From assembly GCF_003391395.1 (NCBI RefSeq), contig NZ_CP024190.1:1736001-1800000 (forward strand): a stretch of 64,000 nt of DNA, read 5' to 3'. The number at the start of each line of letters is the position of its first letter. Position 1 is the first letter of the stretch. The position numbers were made by a program, and so were the translations under genes. The notes beneath the pieces were generated by a model. It ran no database searches, was not told where the DNA came from, and saw only the letters and a list, made by a program, of their open reading frames with translations. The stretch comes from Mycobacterium marinum. GTDB lineage: Bacteria; Actinomycetota; Actinomycetes; Mycobacteriales; Mycobacteriaceae. Below are positions 15,319 through 24,243 of the stretch, piece after piece.

Positions 15319-16782
15319 TCAGGTGCCGCAGTAGGTCCGGTAGGCGCCGAAATCCTCGGGCGCCGGGCCGGCGTAGCGCTCGAGCCCAGGCCTTTCGACA
15401 TAGGGGTCCGTGACCGCATCCAAGAGCCGGCGGAACGGATCGAGGTTGCCGTCGGTCGCCGCGGCCAGAGCCTCCTCGACGAGATGGTTGCGGGGGATGT
15501 AGATCGGATTGACCCCGTCCATCAATTCGGCATCCGGCCCCAGGGGCTGCCAGCGTGACAGCCAGTCGTCGAATCCGCTTGGGGCGTCAAACATTGCGCG
15601 GGCCGCGTCGCCATCTCCACGGGCCGCTGCCGCCAGGTGCCGGAAGAACGAGGTGTAGTCGACCTGGCCCTGCCGCAGGAGCTGCAGCAGCTCGTCGGCC
15701 AGGGGCTTGACCACCTCGGCCTCGGTCACCGCCGGCAAGCCGAGTTTGGCTCGCATACCGGAGCACCAGACGGCGTCGTAGCGGGTGCGGAATACCCCGA
15801 AGGACTTCTCGGCGAGGGCGATGCCCTCCTGCATGTCGTCGGCGAGCAGCGGCAGCAGGGCCTCGGCAAAGCGGGCCAGGTTCCAGCCCGCGACGACGGG
15901 CTGGTTGGCGTAGGCGTAGCGGCCCCAGTGGTCGATCGAGCTGAACACCGTTTCGGGGTCGTAGGCCTCCATGAAGGCGCACGGCCCGTAGTCAATGGTT
16001 TCGCCCGAGATGGTCATGTTGTCAGTGTTCATCACCCCGTGCACGAACCCGATCAACATCCAGCGCGCCAGCAGTGCGGCCTGGACCGCGACCACCTCTT
16101 CGAACAGTGCGAGGTAGGGGCGCTCGGCATCCGCGGCGCCGGGGTAGTGGCGGGCGATGGCGTAGTCGGCGAGGCGCCGCAGCAACTCGACGTCGCCGGT
16201 AGCGGCCGCGTACTGGAAGCTGCCCACCCGCAGGTGGCTACGGGCGACCCGGACAAGCAAGGCGCCGGGCAGTGGTGTCTCGCGCTGAACCTGGCGCCCG
16301 GTACCCACGACGGCCAGGGACCGCGTTGTCGGGATGCCCAACGCGTGCATCGCCTCGCTGACGATGTATTCGCGCAACATCGGCCCAACCACGGCCAGGC
16401 CGTCGCCACCGCGGGCGAACGGGGTGCGCCCGGAGCCTTTGAGGTGAATGTCGTACAGGCGCCCATCGGTATCGGCGATCTCGCCGAGCAGCAGGGCGCG
16501 GCCGTCGCCCAACCGCGGGACGAACCCGCCGAACTGGTGCCCGGCGTAGGCCTGCGCCACCGGAACCGCTCCGCTGGGTAGCAGACTGCCGACCAGGAAC
16601 CGGACTCCTTCGGAACTGCGCAACCACGTGGAGTCGAGTTTGAGCTCGCCCGCCAACGGTTCGTTGAGCACCAGCAGCCGCGCGTCTGGCGGCACCTCGG
16701 CCTGCCAGCGAACGGCCAGCTCCGGCAAGTCCCGCAAGAAGTGGCTTTGCAGAGCGATGGTCAGATCCGGTGCAGCGCTCAT
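15319..16782 (-). CDS. selO: SelO/YdiU (UPF0061) pseudokinase, protein adenylyltransferase
   Basis: The 487-aa protein matches the SelO family along its length: 'AQAYAGHQFGGFVPRLGDGRA', 'KGSGRTPFARGGDG', 'LREYIVSEAMHALGIPTTRSLA' and the metal-binding 'GVMNTDNMTISGETIDYGPCAF'. SelO proteins move AMP from ATP to Ser/Thr/Tyr of target proteins. This copy ends in '..RTYCGT', close to the usual C-terminal cysteine, but there is no sign of selenocysteine. It is transcribed away from the small membrane protein at 16862, leaving a 79-bp divergent promoter region. Confidence 0.93.
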   Translation of the reverse strand: MSAAPDLTIALQSHFLRDLPELAVRWQAEVPPDARLLVLNEPLAGELKLDSTWLRSSEGVRFLVGSLLPSGAVPVAQAYAGHQFGGFVPRLGDGRALLLGEIADTDGRLYDIHLKGSGRTPFARGGDGLAVVGPMLREYIVSEAMHALGIPTTRSLAVVGTGRQVQRETPLPGALLVRVARSHLRVGSFQYAAATGDVELLRRLADYAIARHYPGAADAERPYLALFEEVVAVQAALLARWMLIGFVHGVMNTDNMTISGETIDYGPCAFMEAYDPETVFSSIDHWGRYAYANQPVVAGWNLARFAEALLPLLADDMQEGIALAEKSFGVFRTRYDAVWCSGMRAKLGLPAVTEAEVVKPLADELLQLLRQGQVDYTSFFRHLAAAARGDGDAARAMFDAPSGFDDWLSRWQPLGPDAELMDGVNPIYIPRNHLVEEALAAATDGNLDPFRRLLDAVTDPYVERPGLERYAGPAPEDFGAYRTYCGT

Positions 16783-16861
16783 CTCACCAAGCCTACGGAC
16801 GGGTCAGCCACTCGGGCGTGTCCATTCCCTGTCGGATGATTACCTCCTAGGCTTGCGTGCC

Positions 16862-17260
16862 ATGTCGATCGATCGTGCCGCGCTGGTTGCGGGCAGTCTG
16901 CGTTGTGCCTCCGGTATCTCATTTCTCGTCGACCCGGTACGGGCGAACCGGCTTTGGGGTGCGGGTGCGCAGGAGTCGTCGCCGACGGCGCGGCTGCTGT
17001 TGCGGTCGATGGGCTATCGCGACGCCCTCATCGGAGGGCTGCTGGCGACAGCTGCGGTGCGCGGCAAGAACACCCGTGGCTGGTTCCTGGCTTCGGCTGG
17101 CGCGGACGCAGCCGACCTGCTCGGCGGGATCAGCGTGCATGACGAGCTGAAACGGCTACAGCAGATCGTCGCCCTCGGCGGCGCAGTCGTCGGTATCGGA
17201 GTGGGGCTCTGGGGTGCCGCGCGGCCGGCCACCGAAGCCAGTGCGCCCCAACTCGGGTAG
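16862..17260 (+). CDS. Small predicted membrane protein, function unknown
   Basis: A 132-aa open frame from ATG 16862 has the appearance of a small multi-helix membrane protein ('DALIGGLLATAAVR', 'IVALGGAVVGIGVGLWGAA'). It has a repeated two-helix pattern seen in DUF4267-like actinobacterial proteins; that family assignment is tentative. It ends 8 bp before the LLM oxidoreductase start and is very probably cotranscribed with it. No catalytic motif is recognised. Confidence 0.7.
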   Translation: MSIDRAALVAGSLRCASGISFLVDPVRANRLWGAGAQESSPTARLLLRSMGYRDALIGGLLATAAVRGKNTRGWFLASAGADAADLLGGISVHDELKRLQQIVALGGAVVGIGVGLWGAARPATEASAPQLG

Positions 17261-17268
17261 GAGCAAGC

Positions 17269-18096
17269 ATGCGTGTCGGAGTCCTGACGTTTGTCACCGA
17301 TGAAGGCATCGGCCCTGCGGAGCTGGGCGCGGCACTCGAAGAGCGTGGGTTCGAGTCGCTGTTCCTCGCCGAGCACACTCACATCCCGGTGAACAATCAG
17401 AGCCCGTATCCGCCCGGCGGGCCAATTCCGCGCAAGTATTACCGCACGCTGGATCCGTTCGTGGCGTTGACGGCGGCGGCGGTGGCGACCGAGTCACTCG
17501 TCTTGGGCACCGGCATCGCGTTGATCCCCGAGCGGGATCCGATCGTGACGGCCAAAGAGGTGGCATCGCTGGACGTGGTGTCCGGCGGGCGGTTCTGCTT
17601 CGGTGTGGGTGTGGGGTGGCTGCGAGAAGAAGTCGCCAATCACGGTGTTGATCCGGCGGTGCGAGGACGGGTCACCGATGAACGGCTGGGCGCGATGATC
17701 GAGATCTGGACCCAGGACAACGCCGAATATCACGGGAAATATGTCGATTTCGACCCAATTTGCTGCTGGCCGAAGCCGGTGACCAAGCCCCATCCGCCGC
17801 TGTACATCGGGGGAGGGCCGGCAAGCTTTGGCCGCATCGCCCGCCTAGGTGCCGGATGGATCGCGATTAGCCCGTCACCGCAGCTGTTGGCCGGTCCACT
17901 CGAAGAACTGCGCTCGCTGGCCGGTGAGGACGTGGCGGTGACGGTGTGCCTGTCGGATGAGACGAAGGTCAGCGACCTCGAGGGTTACCTGCCGCTGGGG
18001 GTCGAACGAGTCCTGCTGGGATTGCCGACCGAGCCTCGCGACCAGACGTTGAGATATCTTGACCAGATGGAATCCGAACTGGTCCAGTTGGGATAA
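17269..18096 (+). CDS. LLM-class F420-dependent oxidoreductase
   Basis: The 275-aa luciferase-like protein carries 'ALEERGFESLFLAEHTHIP', 'LGTGIALIPERDPIVTAKEVASLD', 'GRFCFGVGVGWLREE' and 'PPLYIGGG', all hallmarks of the mycobacterial LLM family with probable F420 as cofactor. The ATG has TAGGAGCAAGC upstream. The substrate cannot be inferred. A related LLM protein lies at 30304-31182. Confidence 0.9.
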   Translation: MRVGVLTFVTDEGIGPAELGAALEERGFESLFLAEHTHIPVNNQSPYPPGGPIPRKYYRTLDPFVALTAAAVATESLVLGTGIALIPERDPIVTAKEVASLDVVSGGRFCFGVGVGWLREEVANHGVDPAVRGRVTDERLGAMIEIWTQDNAEYHGKYVDFDPICCWPKPVTKPHPPLYIGGGPASFGRIARLGAGWIAISPSPQLLAGPLEELRSLAGEDVAVTVCLSDETKVSDLEGYLPLGVERVLLGLPTEPRDQTLRYLDQMESELVQLG

Positions 18097-18269
18097 GACC
18101 GCAACCCAGTCAAGTGTGGGGGCCAGGCCTCTGTCTGCGCAAAGCGGTTGTGGTTATTCAGATTTCGCGCCGATGCCCGAATCTGTACGGGCTCTGTAGC
18201 CGTGATGCGCCGAAAATTATTGTAGTTTGCGTAATTTGGGTCATTCATGCTGAATTGTGCTTATATTGC

Positions 18270-18300
18270 TTGACTTTCGTCGGGATCGGCGAGCTAGGGT
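18270..18300 (+). promoter_or_regulatory. Candidate promoter of the DUF2750 gene
   Basis: TTGACT (18270-18275) and TAGGGT (18295-18300) are 19 bp apart, inside an AT-rich stretch unusual for this window (about 18150-18275). The coding start follows six bases after the -10, which would give an almost leaderless mRNA. The spacing is slightly long. Confidence 0.4.
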
Positions 18301-18306
18301 GGTGGC

Positions 18307-18693
18307 GTGAATCTCCACTTGAACGCGGACCTGCAAGCCCGCTACCACCGCTTCGTCGAAAGGGTGCGCACATCAGGCGAACTCTGGGTGCTGATTGGAC
18401 CCGAGGCACGGGGAGCGTGGGTCGAATCGAACCACTACGTGACGGAGGACGACGAGCCCATCCCCGTGCATCTGGTCTATTCGGCTGCAGCCTATGCGCG
18501 CCAGCACGCCACAGGGGCGTGGGCGGCATACGAGCCGGCGGCGTTGGAGCTGGAGCAGTTCCTGGCCGGGCCGCTTCAGCACATGCACCAGAGCGGCGAG
18601 ATGCTGGGCCCCGACTACAACGCCGATCTCGCGGGAGTCGAGATCGAGCCCATCGACCTGGCCCGTGCCCTGCTGGGGGAAGAGCAGCCGTAG
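18307..18693 (+). CDS. DUF2750-like hypothetical protein
   Basis: A 128-aa acidic soluble protein starts at GTG 18307. The 'YHRFVERVRTSGELWVLIG' beginning and 'PIPVHLVYSAAAYARQ' resemble DUF2750 proteins, which have no known function. It is convergent with the sulfatase, with 21 bp between stops. The AT-rich upstream segment (18150-18275) differs in base composition from its surroundings. Confidence 0.7.
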   Translation: MNLHLNADLQARYHRFVERVRTSGELWVLIGPEARGAWVESNHYVTEDDEPIPVHLVYSAAAYARQHATGAWAAYEPAALELEQFLAGPLQHMHQSGEMLGPDYNADLAGVEIEPIDLARALLGEEQP

Positions 18694-18714
18694 CCCGCGC
18701 AGTGGAGCCGTTGG

Positions 18715-20526
18715 CTAGCTCCCGATTCGGCCCAGCAGCCGACGAATTGGGCCCTGCGACTCACCGGTCTCCGGTTGTCTATTGGCATAGGGCCACGGCT
18801 GGTTGCGCTCCGGCACCGACGAGGCCCGCTGCTGTTTGAGCTGCATCCGCAGATGCTGACGCAGCTCATGCAACTCGGGGTCGGTCCAACGATTGTCGGT
18901 CTCGACTGGATCGGCAGTCAGATCGTAGAGTTCCCACTGGTCGTCCACCGGGTCGGTGCGATAGGTCTCGCCGCCCACACCGTTGCTGGCCAGGTGACGT
19001 ACCCCGGGCTCGGTCCAGGTCGCCGGGTCGTCAAAGGTGCGCACCAGCTTCCACAAGTGGCCGGCGCCGCCGGGGGCGTCGGAGTCCTCGACCCGCACGA
19101 CAAGCCCTTCGAAGTTGGCGGCCACGTGCGCGGGCAGCTTGATGCGCAGCGGCGCTGGGGGATTGACCGTGCGGCCCAGCTGTCGGGACAGCAGCGATGC
19201 GCCGGTGTCGCCTTCGAGCACGTTGTCGCGTGTCATCAGGTAGATCGCTCGATCTTCGTCGGCGGGGGCCCCGTCGACCACCGCCATCAGATCCCGACCG
19301 GGCAGCGGGTGCACCTCGGTGAATGATTCGGCAAGGTTCGCGGCGACGGCGTCGGTGTCGATGCCGGCCGCGCTAAGCAGCGTCGGCACCAGGTCGACGT
19401 GCGATGTTGGGGCCGAAACGGTGCGTGCCGTGGTCGCCTCATCGCCGACTCGGGCGATGACGAACGGAACCCGGGTGGCCTCGTCGTAGAGGTTGAACCA
19501 CTTCTGATGCAGCCCGCCATGAGCCCCGAGCAGATCACCGTGGTCGGATGTGCGGACCAGGACGGCGTTGTCGGATCCGCCCTCGGTCACCGCGCGGCGG
19601 ACCCGGTCAATCGGCCCGTCGTTCTCGGCGTGCAAGCGGTAGTAGAGATCGCGGTAGCGCTGCGCGTTGCGGTGGTAGGTGCGCTTGATCGCCGGTGCCA
19701 CGCCGTATCCGGTGTAGTACGCCTGCCGGAATGCGATCTGCGCGGCCGGCTTTGTTCTCAGGTCCTCGTTGGCGGTGGGTGGTGCCGGCACATGCGGGGG
19801 GTCTAGGTGCGACGGCTTCAACGGGCCGAATCGCGCCCAGGCCGGGAACAGCACCACGTCGTGCGGGTTGATGAAGCTGGCCACCAGCAAGAACGGACGC
19901 AGCGCCGCTTCGTCGCCGGCACGGCGGCGCGCATAGCGGTCCTCGAGCCATGCAACAACTCGGTCGGCGATCAGCGGGTCACGACGGAAACCGCTGTTCG
20001 CGTTGCCCGCGCCATGCGGCTCGGGGCCCACCCAGCCGGAAAAGCCGTACGGGCCGAGCGGGTCGGCATCGAGGTAGCGCTGTACGGCCGCCGGGTCGAT
20101 CTCGCCGTCGTCGTCGTTGGTGGCCAGCGAGAGGCCGGTGTCGGGGTCTTCAAGATCGGCATGCGAGATGTGCCATTTGCCGTCGTAGTGGGTGTCATAT
20201 CCCGCCGCGCGGAACCAGTTACCCAGAGTCGGTACCTCGCCCGCCCGCAGCCAGCGCAGCCGGGAGTCGTCGAACCGTTTGCCGATGCCATCGGTTTGCG
20301 TGACACCGTGCAGGTCGGGGTACTGGCCGGTGAAAATTGTCGGGCGACTCGGCACACAGGCCAGCGATCCGGTGTAGTGCCGGGCGAAACTCACCCCGTG
20401 TTCGTCGAACCAGCGACGGCCGGTAAGGGTGCGCTGCCGCCAACCCAGGACGTCGGCCGACTCGTAAGGGGGAACCGCGCGCTCCTCGTCGGTCATGATG
20501 ATGACGATGTCGGGGCCCTCAGGCAT
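18715..20526 (-). CDS. Sulfatase (type I, formylglycine-dependent), Rv3077-like
   Basis: The 603-aa protein has the N-terminal metal site 'PDIVIIMTDEERAV', the formylglycine signature C57-V-P-S-R61, 'WFRAAGYDTHYDGKWHI' and a later 'DHGDLLGAHGG'. Cys57 would be converted to formylglycine to hydrolyse sulfate (or phosphonate) esters. The length equals that recalled for M. tuberculosis Rv3077. ATG 20526 overlaps the stop of the SRPBCC gene by 8 bp, so the two are coupled as Rv3076-Rv3077 are. No signal peptide is seen, so it is probably cytoplasmic. Confidence 0.92.
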   Translation of the reverse strand: MPEGPDIVIIMTDEERAVPPYESADVLGWRQRTLTGRRWFDEHGVSFARHYTGSLACVPSRPTIFTGQYPDLHGVTQTDGIGKRFDDSRLRWLRAGEVPTLGNWFRAAGYDTHYDGKWHISHADLEDPDTGLSLATNDDDGEIDPAAVQRYLDADPLGPYGFSGWVGPEPHGAGNANSGFRRDPLIADRVVAWLEDRYARRRAGDEAALRPFLLVASFINPHDVVLFPAWARFGPLKPSHLDPPHVPAPPTANEDLRTKPAAQIAFRQAYYTGYGVAPAIKRTYHRNAQRYRDLYYRLHAENDGPIDRVRRAVTEGGSDNAVLVRTSDHGDLLGAHGGLHQKWFNLYDEATRVPFVIARVGDEATTARTVSAPTSHVDLVPTLLSAAGIDTDAVAANLAESFTEVHPLPGRDLMAVVDGAPADEDRAIYLMTRDNVLEGDTGASLLSRQLGRTVNPPAPLRIKLPAHVAANFEGLVVRVEDSDAPGGAGHLWKLVRTFDDPATWTEPGVRHLASNGVGGETYRTDPVDDQWELYDLTADPVETDNRWTDPELHELRQHLRMQLKQQRASSVPERNQPWPYANRQPETGESQGPIRRLLGRIGS

Positions 20527-20968
20527 GCGTTTTCTCCAATCGGCTCGCCAATCCGGCAAGCATCGCGTCGGACTGCTTGGCCAGCACGCGCAGCGCAACC
20601 CGCTCCGCCATCTGAGCCAGCCGGCTGGTCCCGACCTCTACCGTGCTCGTGAGTTCCACGATGGTGGCGTTACCGCTTCGGCGCAACCTCCAGTGGTTGG
20701 CGACCTTGCGGAGGCGGTTGGGTAGGCCCTCGATGTCATAGGCCAGCGAGGTGGGCGGGTCGAACGCGGTTATGCGTTCCACCAGGGTGTTGCGGCCCAC
20801 CTGTACGCGGCGGGTGGTGCCCACCGGCTCCCCGTCGGGGCCCTCATTCAACACGCACGAATGGTCGATGCCGTCAGCCCACGTGCTCAGGGCGCCGAAG
20901 TCGGCGAGTACGTTCCAAATCGCCTGCGGCTCGGCCACTATGGTCCGGCTACGGCTGATATCTGCCAC
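20519..20968 (-). CDS. SRPBCC/polyketide cyclase-like protein, Rv3076-like
   Basis: The 149-aa protein begins 'MADISRSRTIVAEPQAIWNVLADFG' and ends in a long helix ('MAERVALRVLAKQSDAMLAGLA'), typical of the SRPBCC (START-like) ligand-binding fold. It overlaps the sulfatase start by 8 bp. The ligand is unknown. The order matches the Rv3076-Rv3077 pair of M. tuberculosis, read in the opposite direction. Confidence 0.85.
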   Translation of the reverse strand: MADISRSRTIVAEPQAIWNVLADFGALSTWADGIDHSCVLNEGPDGEPVGTTRRVQVGRNTLVERITAFDPPTSLAYDIEGLPNRLRKVANHWRLRRSGNATIVELTSTVEVGTSRLAQMAERVALRVLAKQSDAMLAGLASRLEKTHA

Positions 20969-21081
20969 TCAGCCATCCAACACTATGCGGCAGGCTCGCG
21001 CGCCAAGTTGGTCTGTTCGCGACCTCGACGCGGGACGCGGCCACCGTTGCCCGGCCGGGTCGGCGATGCGGCGGCGCGGGG

Positions 21082-22755
21082 TCACGAGGGCAGCGATCGG
21101 ACCTGCCCCTCGAACACCGTTCCCCAAATGGGGAGGTCTTTGAGTCCGTCGACGCCGACCTGGTAGGGGTCGTCTTCGAGGACGGTGAAGTCCGCGTACT
21201 TGCCGGCGCGGATCGATCCGAGGTCGTTTTCTTTGCGCATGATCCAGGCGGCGTCGATGGTGATGGCCCGCAGTGCGGCGTGCAGGCTGATCCGCTCCTG
21301 CGCGCAGTTGAGGTTGCCGTTGATCGTGATTCGTCGGGCCGCGACCCAGGCGAGGGTCAGTGGGGCCAGTGGCGCCATGGGGCAATCGGAGTGCAGGCCG
21401 AACGGGACGCCGAGGCGCTCGAGTGATCCCAGGCGCACCAGCTCGGCGCCGCGGTCGCTGCCGAGCCATTCCGAACTGTAGATATCGCTGAGTAGGTAGT
21501 GGTAGTAGGGATTGGCGGAGACCACCATGCCCAGCTCCCGCATCTGCAGGTTCTGTTCCTCGGTGGTGTAGCCGAAGTGTTCCAGGACGGTGCGGTGACC
21601 GATCCGGGGATGGATCCACTGCAGGTGGCGTACCAGGTCGATCAAGGCCTCGGCACTGAGGTCGCCGACGGTGTGGGCGTGCAGTTGGTAGCCCTCCCGC
21701 CAAAAGACCTCGGCCCAGGTCCGCGTGACTTGCAGCGGGGCCATCCACATCCCGGTGTGGCCGTCGAGGTAGCCGGGGTACCCGAACTGGGCCATTCCGC
21801 TGAAGATCGCGCCGTCCATCATGAGTTTGAAGTGGTGGTCAAACCCGACTCGTCCGGAGGTCATTTGCGCCCACTCCGCGACAGCGGCCACGGCCTCCTG
21901 CGGGCTGACACCGCGGGCCAGGAAGTCAGAGATCAACGGGGTGAGCACGATCCTGGACGGTGCGTCGATCTCCCGCGAGATCCTGTTGATCAGCCGGATC
22001 TCGTTTTCCGGATTGCCCATGCTGCCGACGCCCATGTCCAGACAGGTCGTGACGCCGGCTAGGTGGACCATGCGGAAGAAGTTGGCCATGCCTTCCCCAT
22101 ACCGGGCGGGTTCGAACAGGAGTTGCGGCAGGCGGCTGGCGCCGACCAGGGCCATTGCGCCGTTCTCCCAGAAGCGTCCGCGCTCCCAGTCCACCTCGGG
22201 AAGATCGGCGAACTGCTGCTCGCTGAGCCCCATCCAGTCGATCGCGCCGTCGTTGGCGATCAGTTCGTGGAACGACCGGTGCCACAGGATGACGGGCCGG
22301 GTTCCGAACATCGCGGTCAGCTCGGGGCGCCCGATCGACCCGTGCCAGAGCGGGTGGTAGCCCCAGGCCACGAACGGCACGCTCCAGTCCGGGTGGGCGT
22401 CGACCAGTTCCCGCAACCGCGTGCGGAACGCGTCCGGGGTCGTCGCGCCGGAAAAACGTCCGGTCGGCAGGTTCCAATCCTCGGGAGCGAGGAACGGAAA
22501 CTGAGTAAGCACCGCAGGCAATGAAGGGTGCACGTGCGGGTCGATGAAGCCGGGAAGCACCACCTTGTCGGACAGCCGCTCGTCGACGACGTATTCGTGG
22601 CGATTCAGCCAGGGACGCATCGAGTCCAGCGAACCGACGGCGACAATCCGGCGGTCGGCCACCGCGACTGCGGAGGCCTCCGGTAGTGAGGGCGTCATCG
22701 TCAGCACCTTGCGGGCCGGGAAGACAGTGATCGGATGCGTGGGGCCCTCGGACAT
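21082..22755 (-). CDS. YtcJ-like amidohydrolase
   Basis: From ATG 22755 ('MSEGPTHPITVFP') the product is 557 aa. It has the metal-binding 'VVLPGFIDPHVHP' near residue 70 and downstream histidines in 'FDHHFKLMMDGAIFSG', 'YQLHAHTVGD' and 'HRTVLEHFGY', plus 'FGLHSDCPMAPL'. It belongs to the metal-dependent hydrolase superfamily, YtcJ branch (exoenzyme-regulatory/N-substituted amide hydrolases). It begins 63 bp after the FAD enzyme on the same strand and is probably the third gene of a DUF3556-FAD-amidohydrolase operon. Confidence 0.9.
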   Translation of the reverse strand: MSEGPTHPITVFPARKVLTMTPSLPEASAVAVADRRIVAVGSLDSMRPWLNRHEYVVDERLSDKVVLPGFIDPHVHPSLPAVLTQFPFLAPEDWNLPTGRFSGATTPDAFRTRLRELVDAHPDWSVPFVAWGYHPLWHGSIGRPELTAMFGTRPVILWHRSFHELIANDGAIDWMGLSEQQFADLPEVDWERGRFWENGAMALVGASRLPQLLFEPARYGEGMANFFRMVHLAGVTTCLDMGVGSMGNPENEIRLINRISREIDAPSRIVLTPLISDFLARGVSPQEAVAAVAEWAQMTSGRVGFDHHFKLMMDGAIFSGMAQFGYPGYLDGHTGMWMAPLQVTRTWAEVFWREGYQLHAHTVGDLSAEALIDLVRHLQWIHPRIGHRTVLEHFGYTTEEQNLQMRELGMVVSANPYYHYLLSDIYSSEWLGSDRGAELVRLGSLERLGVPFGLHSDCPMAPLAPLTLAWVAARRITINGNLNCAQERISLHAALRAITIDAAWIMRKENDLGSIRAGKYADFTVLEDDPYQVGVDGLKDLPIWGTVFEGQVRSLPS

Positions 22756-22818
22756 ATGGCCAGCTTGCTCCACGGGCTCACCCCAGCGGTACAAATCAAC
22801 GAAATCGGCGGCCGTCGG

Positions 22819-24243
22819 CTATTTCAGTTCCGCTAGAGCTAGTTTCGCCGCATTGGCGCCACACATGCCATGGGCGCCCGGCCCAGGCGGCGTCGCGGCC
22901 GAGCAGATGTAGGTGCCCGGCACCCCGGTTCGATAGGGCGACAATGTCACCCGCGGTCCAAAGGTCAGCTGGCGGACATCTTTGGCGCCCGTCATGATGT
23001 CGCCGCCGACGAAATTCGGGTTGTATCTGGACATCTCGGTGGTGCTGCGGACGGTCTGCCCGACGATGTGCTCCCGGAATCCCGGTGCGAAACGCTCGAT
23101 CTGCGCGATGATCGCGGCGGTGGCGTCGCCGGTGTAGCCGTTGGGGACGTGTGCGTAGGTCCACAGCGGATGGATATTGCCGACCGAGCGCTCAGCATCG
23201 GCCAGGTACTGCTGACCGACCAGAACGAATGGTCGTTGTGGCATCCGTCCGGCATGGACCTCGCGTTCGGCGGCGGCGAGCTCGGCGTAGGAACCTCCCA
23301 GATGCACCGTTCCCGCCCGGCGGGCCTGCGGATTGGTCCATGGGACGGCGCCCTCGATGGCGAAGTCGACTTTGAATGCGCCTGGCCCGCGCCGAAATTT
23401 GTTGTAGGCGCGGGCAATCCGCCCGGGCATCCGGTCACCGAGGATGCCGGCGACGGCGTCCGGCGCGAGGTCGAACATGGTCACGTCCGCCGGTGGCAGC
23501 TGCGATGCCGTCTGTACCCGTACGCCCGTTTCGATCTTGCCGCCCAGCTCGTCCAACGCTGCCACCAGCGCGTTGGTGATTGATTGCGAACCGCCGGCCG
23601 CTACTGGCCAGCCGTGCCGGTGGCCTGCGGTGATGATGCCCAGGCCGATGGCTGAGGTCATCGGGTAGTGCAGCGGCCGAAACGCATGCGCGGCAACGCC
23701 TCCGAACAATGCCCGGCCCTGGTCGGTGCGAAACAGCCTGGCCAGCACCGCGGCGGGAAGCACCGTCGTTGCCCCGAACCGGGCCAAGGTGATTGGGTGC
23801 CCGGGAATGCTCAGCAGCGGACCCATGATGTCCTCGGCCAGCATGTCGAATCGTTGCGAAGTCCATTCGAACAGGGCCCGCCAGCGGCGACCATCGCCGC
23901 CCAGCCCGTCGGCCGTCTGGCCTACCGAACGGTGCAGCACGCCCGCGCTGCCGTCATCGAGCGGATGCACGCAGTCGATCTCGGGCAGCAGCCAGCTCAG
24001 GCCGTGGCGGTCCAGGTCCAGGCCGGCGAGGAACTCCGAGCCGATGGCCATCGGATGGATGGCCGAACAGTGGTCATGCACCAGGCCGGGCACGATGGCC
24101 TCGCTGCTGCGGGCACCGCCGCCCACCTCCTCGGCGGACTCGAGAACGGTGACCTGCAGTCCGGATTTGGCCAGGGTGATGGCGGCGGCGAGCCCATTGG
24201 GCCCGCCACCAACCACGATCGCGGTCTGCGATGCACCTTTCAT
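22819..24243 (-). CDS. FAD-dependent oxidoreductase, phytoene-dehydrogenase/PYROXD2-like
   Basis: The 474-aa protein has the dinucleotide motif 'AIVVGGGPNGLAAAITLAKSG', then 'GGGARSSE', and a C-terminal 'GVPGTYICSAATPPGPGAHGM' FAD contact, as in the CrtI-like oxidoreductase family. The substrate is unknown, probably a hydrophobic one. Its ATG overlaps the DUF3556 stop (ATGA), showing translational coupling. Confidence 0.9.
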   Translation of the reverse strand: MKGASQTAIVVGGGPNGLAAAITLAKSGLQVTVLESAEEVGGGARSSEAIVPGLVHDHCSAIHPMAIGSEFLAGLDLDRHGLSWLLPEIDCVHPLDDGSAGVLHRSVGQTADGLGGDGRRWRALFEWTSQRFDMLAEDIMGPLLSIPGHPITLARFGATTVLPAAVLARLFRTDQGRALFGGVAAHAFRPLHYPMTSAIGLGIITAGHRHGWPVAAGGSQSITNALVAALDELGGKIETGVRVQTASQLPPADVTMFDLAPDAVAGILGDRMPGRIARAYNKFRRGPGAFKVDFAIEGAVPWTNPQARRAGTVHLGGSYAELAAAEREVHAGRMPQRPFVLVGQQYLADAERSVGNIHPLWTYAHVPNGYTGDATAAIIAQIERFAPGFREHIVGQTVRSTTEMSRYNPNFVGGDIMTGAKDVRQLTFGPRVTLSPYRTGVPGTYICSAATPPGPGAHGMCGANAAKLALAELK